DNA of 6,681 nucleotides, from the NCBI GenBank assembly GCA_947565875.1, contig CANOHR010000060.1, forward strand, positions 1 to 6,681, given 5' to 3'. Origin of the DNA: an uncultured Pseudoflavonifractor sp. (GTDB lineage Bacteria > Bacillota > Clostridia > Oscillospirales > Oscillospiraceae). The notes under the pieces are model-generated. The model saw nothing but the letters and a program-made list of their open reading frames with translations, ran no database searches and was not told the origin of the DNA. Numbering within the stretch: the first letter of the stretch is position 1; each line of letters opens with the position of its first letter. Made by a program: the position numbers and the translations under genes. Below, piece by piece: positions 5,270 to 6,681 of the stretch.

Positions 5270-5281
5270 CGTTCTGTTCTG

Positions 5282-6565
5282 TCAAGCCGCCTGGTCCAGT
5301 TGGGTCACAGACTTGTGGGCAATGGGCTTCCACTCCACCTTCTGGAAGAGGGCCGCCACCGTAATGGGTATGTAGGTCAGCATAAAAAGGGGAAACAGGG
5401 GCAGGAAGCAAAGCTTTCTCACCGGGGTAGCCCGGATGCTCCGCCACTCGCTGAAGACGGTGAGGGCGCCATAGAAGAGGAATCCTCCATAAAAACTCAA
5501 AAAACTCTGGATCAGAAAGTCCCCTGTCAGAGAAAGCACATGCTTTACCAGATAGGCCGGGGCGGAAAGACAGGCCAGAGCCACCACGATCTGAAGCGCT
5601 CCTCCCAGCACGGTAAGAAGCACGCCGGGGGTAACGGTAAGAAGGATATCGTAACACCCCAGCCCCCTTCTTCCCCCCCGAAAGATCCCCTTTATGAGGG
5701 AGGGGGCGTACTTTTGATCCACCTGATAAAATCCCTTGGACCACCGGAGCCTCTGATCCCAAGACTGTCGGAAGGAGGTGGGCTGCTCGTCATAGATCAC
5801 TGCGGCGTCGCAATACCCGATCCTTTTCCCCTGTGCGGCGCACTCGGCGGAAAACTGGATGTCCTCGGTGAGCAAATGGTAGGGCCAGCCTCCCTTTTCC
5901 CGGAGAAACTGGGCGGAAATAAGAAACCCGGTGCCGGATACGTGGCAGTTGGTCCCTAAAGCCATCCGGGCACTGTTGACAAACCGGGCCTCCCGTAAAA
6001 ACCAGATGGAGTAGCCCGCCGTGATCCAGTTCTGGCCGAAATTCTTGGAGTTGCGGTAGCCTGTCACCGCCACAAACTCCCCCCGGTCAAAGGTCCGGTT
6101 CATCTCAGAGACAAAATTGGGGTCCACGATATTGTCCGCGTCAAAGATAAAATAACCCTCGTATCGACTCTCCAGGCCGTCCTCAGTCAGCTTTTTCAGC
6201 AGATGATCCAAAGCGTAGCCCTTACCCACTCTGGAGTGGTCAAACCGGCGGTAAACCTTAGCCCCGGCGGCTTGAGCCGCCCCCGCCGTATCATCGTTAC
6301 AGTTGTCGGCCACCACATAGACATCCAAAAGTTCTGCCGGATAGTTCTGACGCTTCAGGCTGGCGATCAACTCTCCGATGACCCCTTCCTCATTCCGGGC
6401 GGAGATGAGCGCGGCATAGCGCCGAAGCCGGACAGGTTCCCGGCGGTCCCTCCAATGCCGGCGAAGCAGCCCCAGTACCAGATAGACTGCTTGGTAGGAG
6501 TAGAGCGCCGTAATTACAAAGGCGACGACCAGATTGAACGTTTCTACAAATTGGAGCAGCTTCAT
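5282..6565 (-). CDS. Membrane-bound family 2 glycosyltransferase
   Basis: Processive-type GT-A glycosyltransferase of 427 residues, in the broad group of cellulose, hyaluronan and poly-N-acetylglucosamine synthases. One N-terminal membrane segment (about 12-34) is followed by a cytoplasmic catalytic domain (about 48-290): SARNEE (55-60), VADNCNDDT (85-93), FDADN (141-145, the metal-binding DxD), TED (233-235, likely catalytic base) and QRLRW (271-275, the QxxRW acceptor-binding motif). Three or more C-terminal membrane segments follow (about 306-334, 355-375, 385-409). This order is that of synthases that extrude a polymer or transfer sugars at the membrane. The ATG at 6565 follows GAGGAG (6575-6580 on the forward map) by nine bases. 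No partner genes for export, regulation or modification are visible, so the sugar and product cannot be stated. It is a single-gene unit here with its own promoter. Confidence 0.9.
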   Translation of the reverse strand: MKLLQFVETFNLVVAFVITALYSYQAVYLVLGLLRRHWRDRREPVRLRRYAALISARNEEGVIGELIASLKRQNYPAELLDVYVVADNCNDDTAGAAQAAGAKVYRRFDHSRVGKGYALDHLLKKLTEDGLESRYEGYFIFDADNIVDPNFVSEMNRTFDRGEFVAVTGYRNSKNFGQNWITAGYSIWFLREARFVNSARMALGTNCHVSGTGFLISAQFLREKGGWPYHLLTEDIQFSAECAAQGKRIGYCDAAVIYDEQPTSFRQSWDQRLRWSKGFYQVDQKYAPSLIKGIFRGGRRGLGCYDILLTVTPGVLLTVLGGALQIVVALACLSAPAYLVKHVLSLTGDFLIQSFLSFYGGFLFYGALTVFSEWRSIRATPVRKLCFLPLFPLFMLTYIPITVAALFQKVEWKPIAHKSVTQLDQAA

Positions 6566-6598
6566 CTCAACTCTCTCCTCTCTTGTCGATTTATCCCG

Positions 6599-6626
6599 AT
6601 TTTAACACAGAAAAAATCCTTTTCAA
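6599..6626 (-). promoter_or_regulatory. Promoter of the glycosyltransferase gene
   Basis: Minus strand: -35 TTGAAA (6626-6621), 16-base spacer with a T6 run, -10 TAAAAT (6604-6599). Each hexamer differs from consensus by one or two bases. The start site would lie near 6592, about 27 bases before the ATG. Confidence 0.65.
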
Positions 6627-6642
6627 GAGAATTTCCCCAAAC

Positions 6643-6659
6643 TTAAGATGATGTTAAGA
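6643..6659. promoter_or_regulatory. TTAAGA direct repeat with 11-bp period upstream of the glycosyltransferase promoter
   Basis: TTAAGA occurs at 6643-6648 and again at 6654-6659, exactly one helical turn apart; the same stretch is also symmetric (CTTAA ... TTAAG). It sits about 16 bases upstream of the glycosyltransferase -35. Direct half-sites spaced 11 bases apart are usual for OmpR/PhoB-type response regulators. The binder is unknown, and the site could instead serve a divergent gene beyond the window. Confidence 0.3.
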
Positions 6660-6681
6660 AAATATTCTTTTCTTCTTTACA

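Noticed and set aside
5154..5959. Open frames at 5154-5762 (minus) and 5300-5959 (plus) overlapping the glycosyltransferase
   Set aside because: They are out-of-frame or antisense readings of a gene with a clear DxD/TED/QxxRW layout, and have no motifs of their own.
1..6681. A novel defence, mobile or biosynthetic system
   Set aside because: All eight coding regions belong to known families and most are core genes. I found no integrase, transposase, CRISPR, toxin-antitoxin, RNA gene or riboswitch; novelty, if any, lies in the intergenic repeats and promoters.

Overview
The window looks like chromosomal DNA from a GC-rich, endospore-forming member of the Clostridia. The Oscillospiraceae (Flavonifractor/Intestinimonas/Lawsonibacter-like gut bacteria) are my best guess. 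This rests on the spore-maturation pair spmA-spmB, a DacF-type carboxypeptidase, a clostridial AbrB with a Cys-x2-Cys pair tail, strong AGGAGG ribosome binding sites, and palindromic repeats carrying the GTAGGGGCGGG-type sequence that I associate with that group. The taxonomic call is inference from recall, not a search result.

Layout, left to right. (1) 120-1256 (+): secreted D-Ala-D-Ala carboxypeptidase (DacF/DacB type), closed by a strong hairpin terminator. (2) 1303-1440: a composite palindromic, MITE/REP-like repeat ending at the base next to the spmB stop codon. (3) 1441-2546 (-): spmA-spmB, translationally coupled through a GTGA overlap and convergent with the carboxypeptidase. (4) 2547-2726: divergent control region with a possible sporulation promoter for spmA and a near-consensus housekeeping promoter for abrB set among repeated GGAAATTC-like boxes. 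(5) 2727-2969 (+): abrB. (6) 2978-3021: terminator shared by abrB and rsmI. (7) 3045-4617 (-): a trmN6-like tRNA methyltransferase followed by rsmI, with a 115-bp gap that holds a second palindromic GC-rich sequence. (8) 4652-4702: divergent promoters for trmN6 and the next gene that use the same 7 bp as their -35 elements. (9) 4730-5227 (+): Nim-like member of the pyridoxamine 5'-phosphate oxidase family. (10) 5237-5269: terminator hairpin shared with the next gene. (11) 5282-6565 (-): membrane-bound family 2 glycosyltransferase with its own promoter and a possible upstream operator.

How the genes relate. DacF and SpmA/SpmB belong to the spore cortex and spore-core dehydration pathway; in Bacillus subtilis dacB-spmA-spmB form one operon, and here the peptidase is kept adjacent but in convergent orientation. 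The trmN6 / rsmI / abrB neighbourhood matches the B. subtilis yabB-yabC-abrB cluster, with abrB turned around so that it converges on rsmI. The PNPOx-family gene and the glycosyltransferase are single-gene units of uncertain role.

I see no phage, CRISPR, toxin-antitoxin, defence or RNA-gene signal. The coding content is ordinary core genome. The most interesting material is in the gaps: the composite repeat, the second repeat that supplies the trmN6 stop codon, the shared -35 divergent promoter, and the repeated boxes at the abrB promoter. No intergenic gap exceeds 300 bases.
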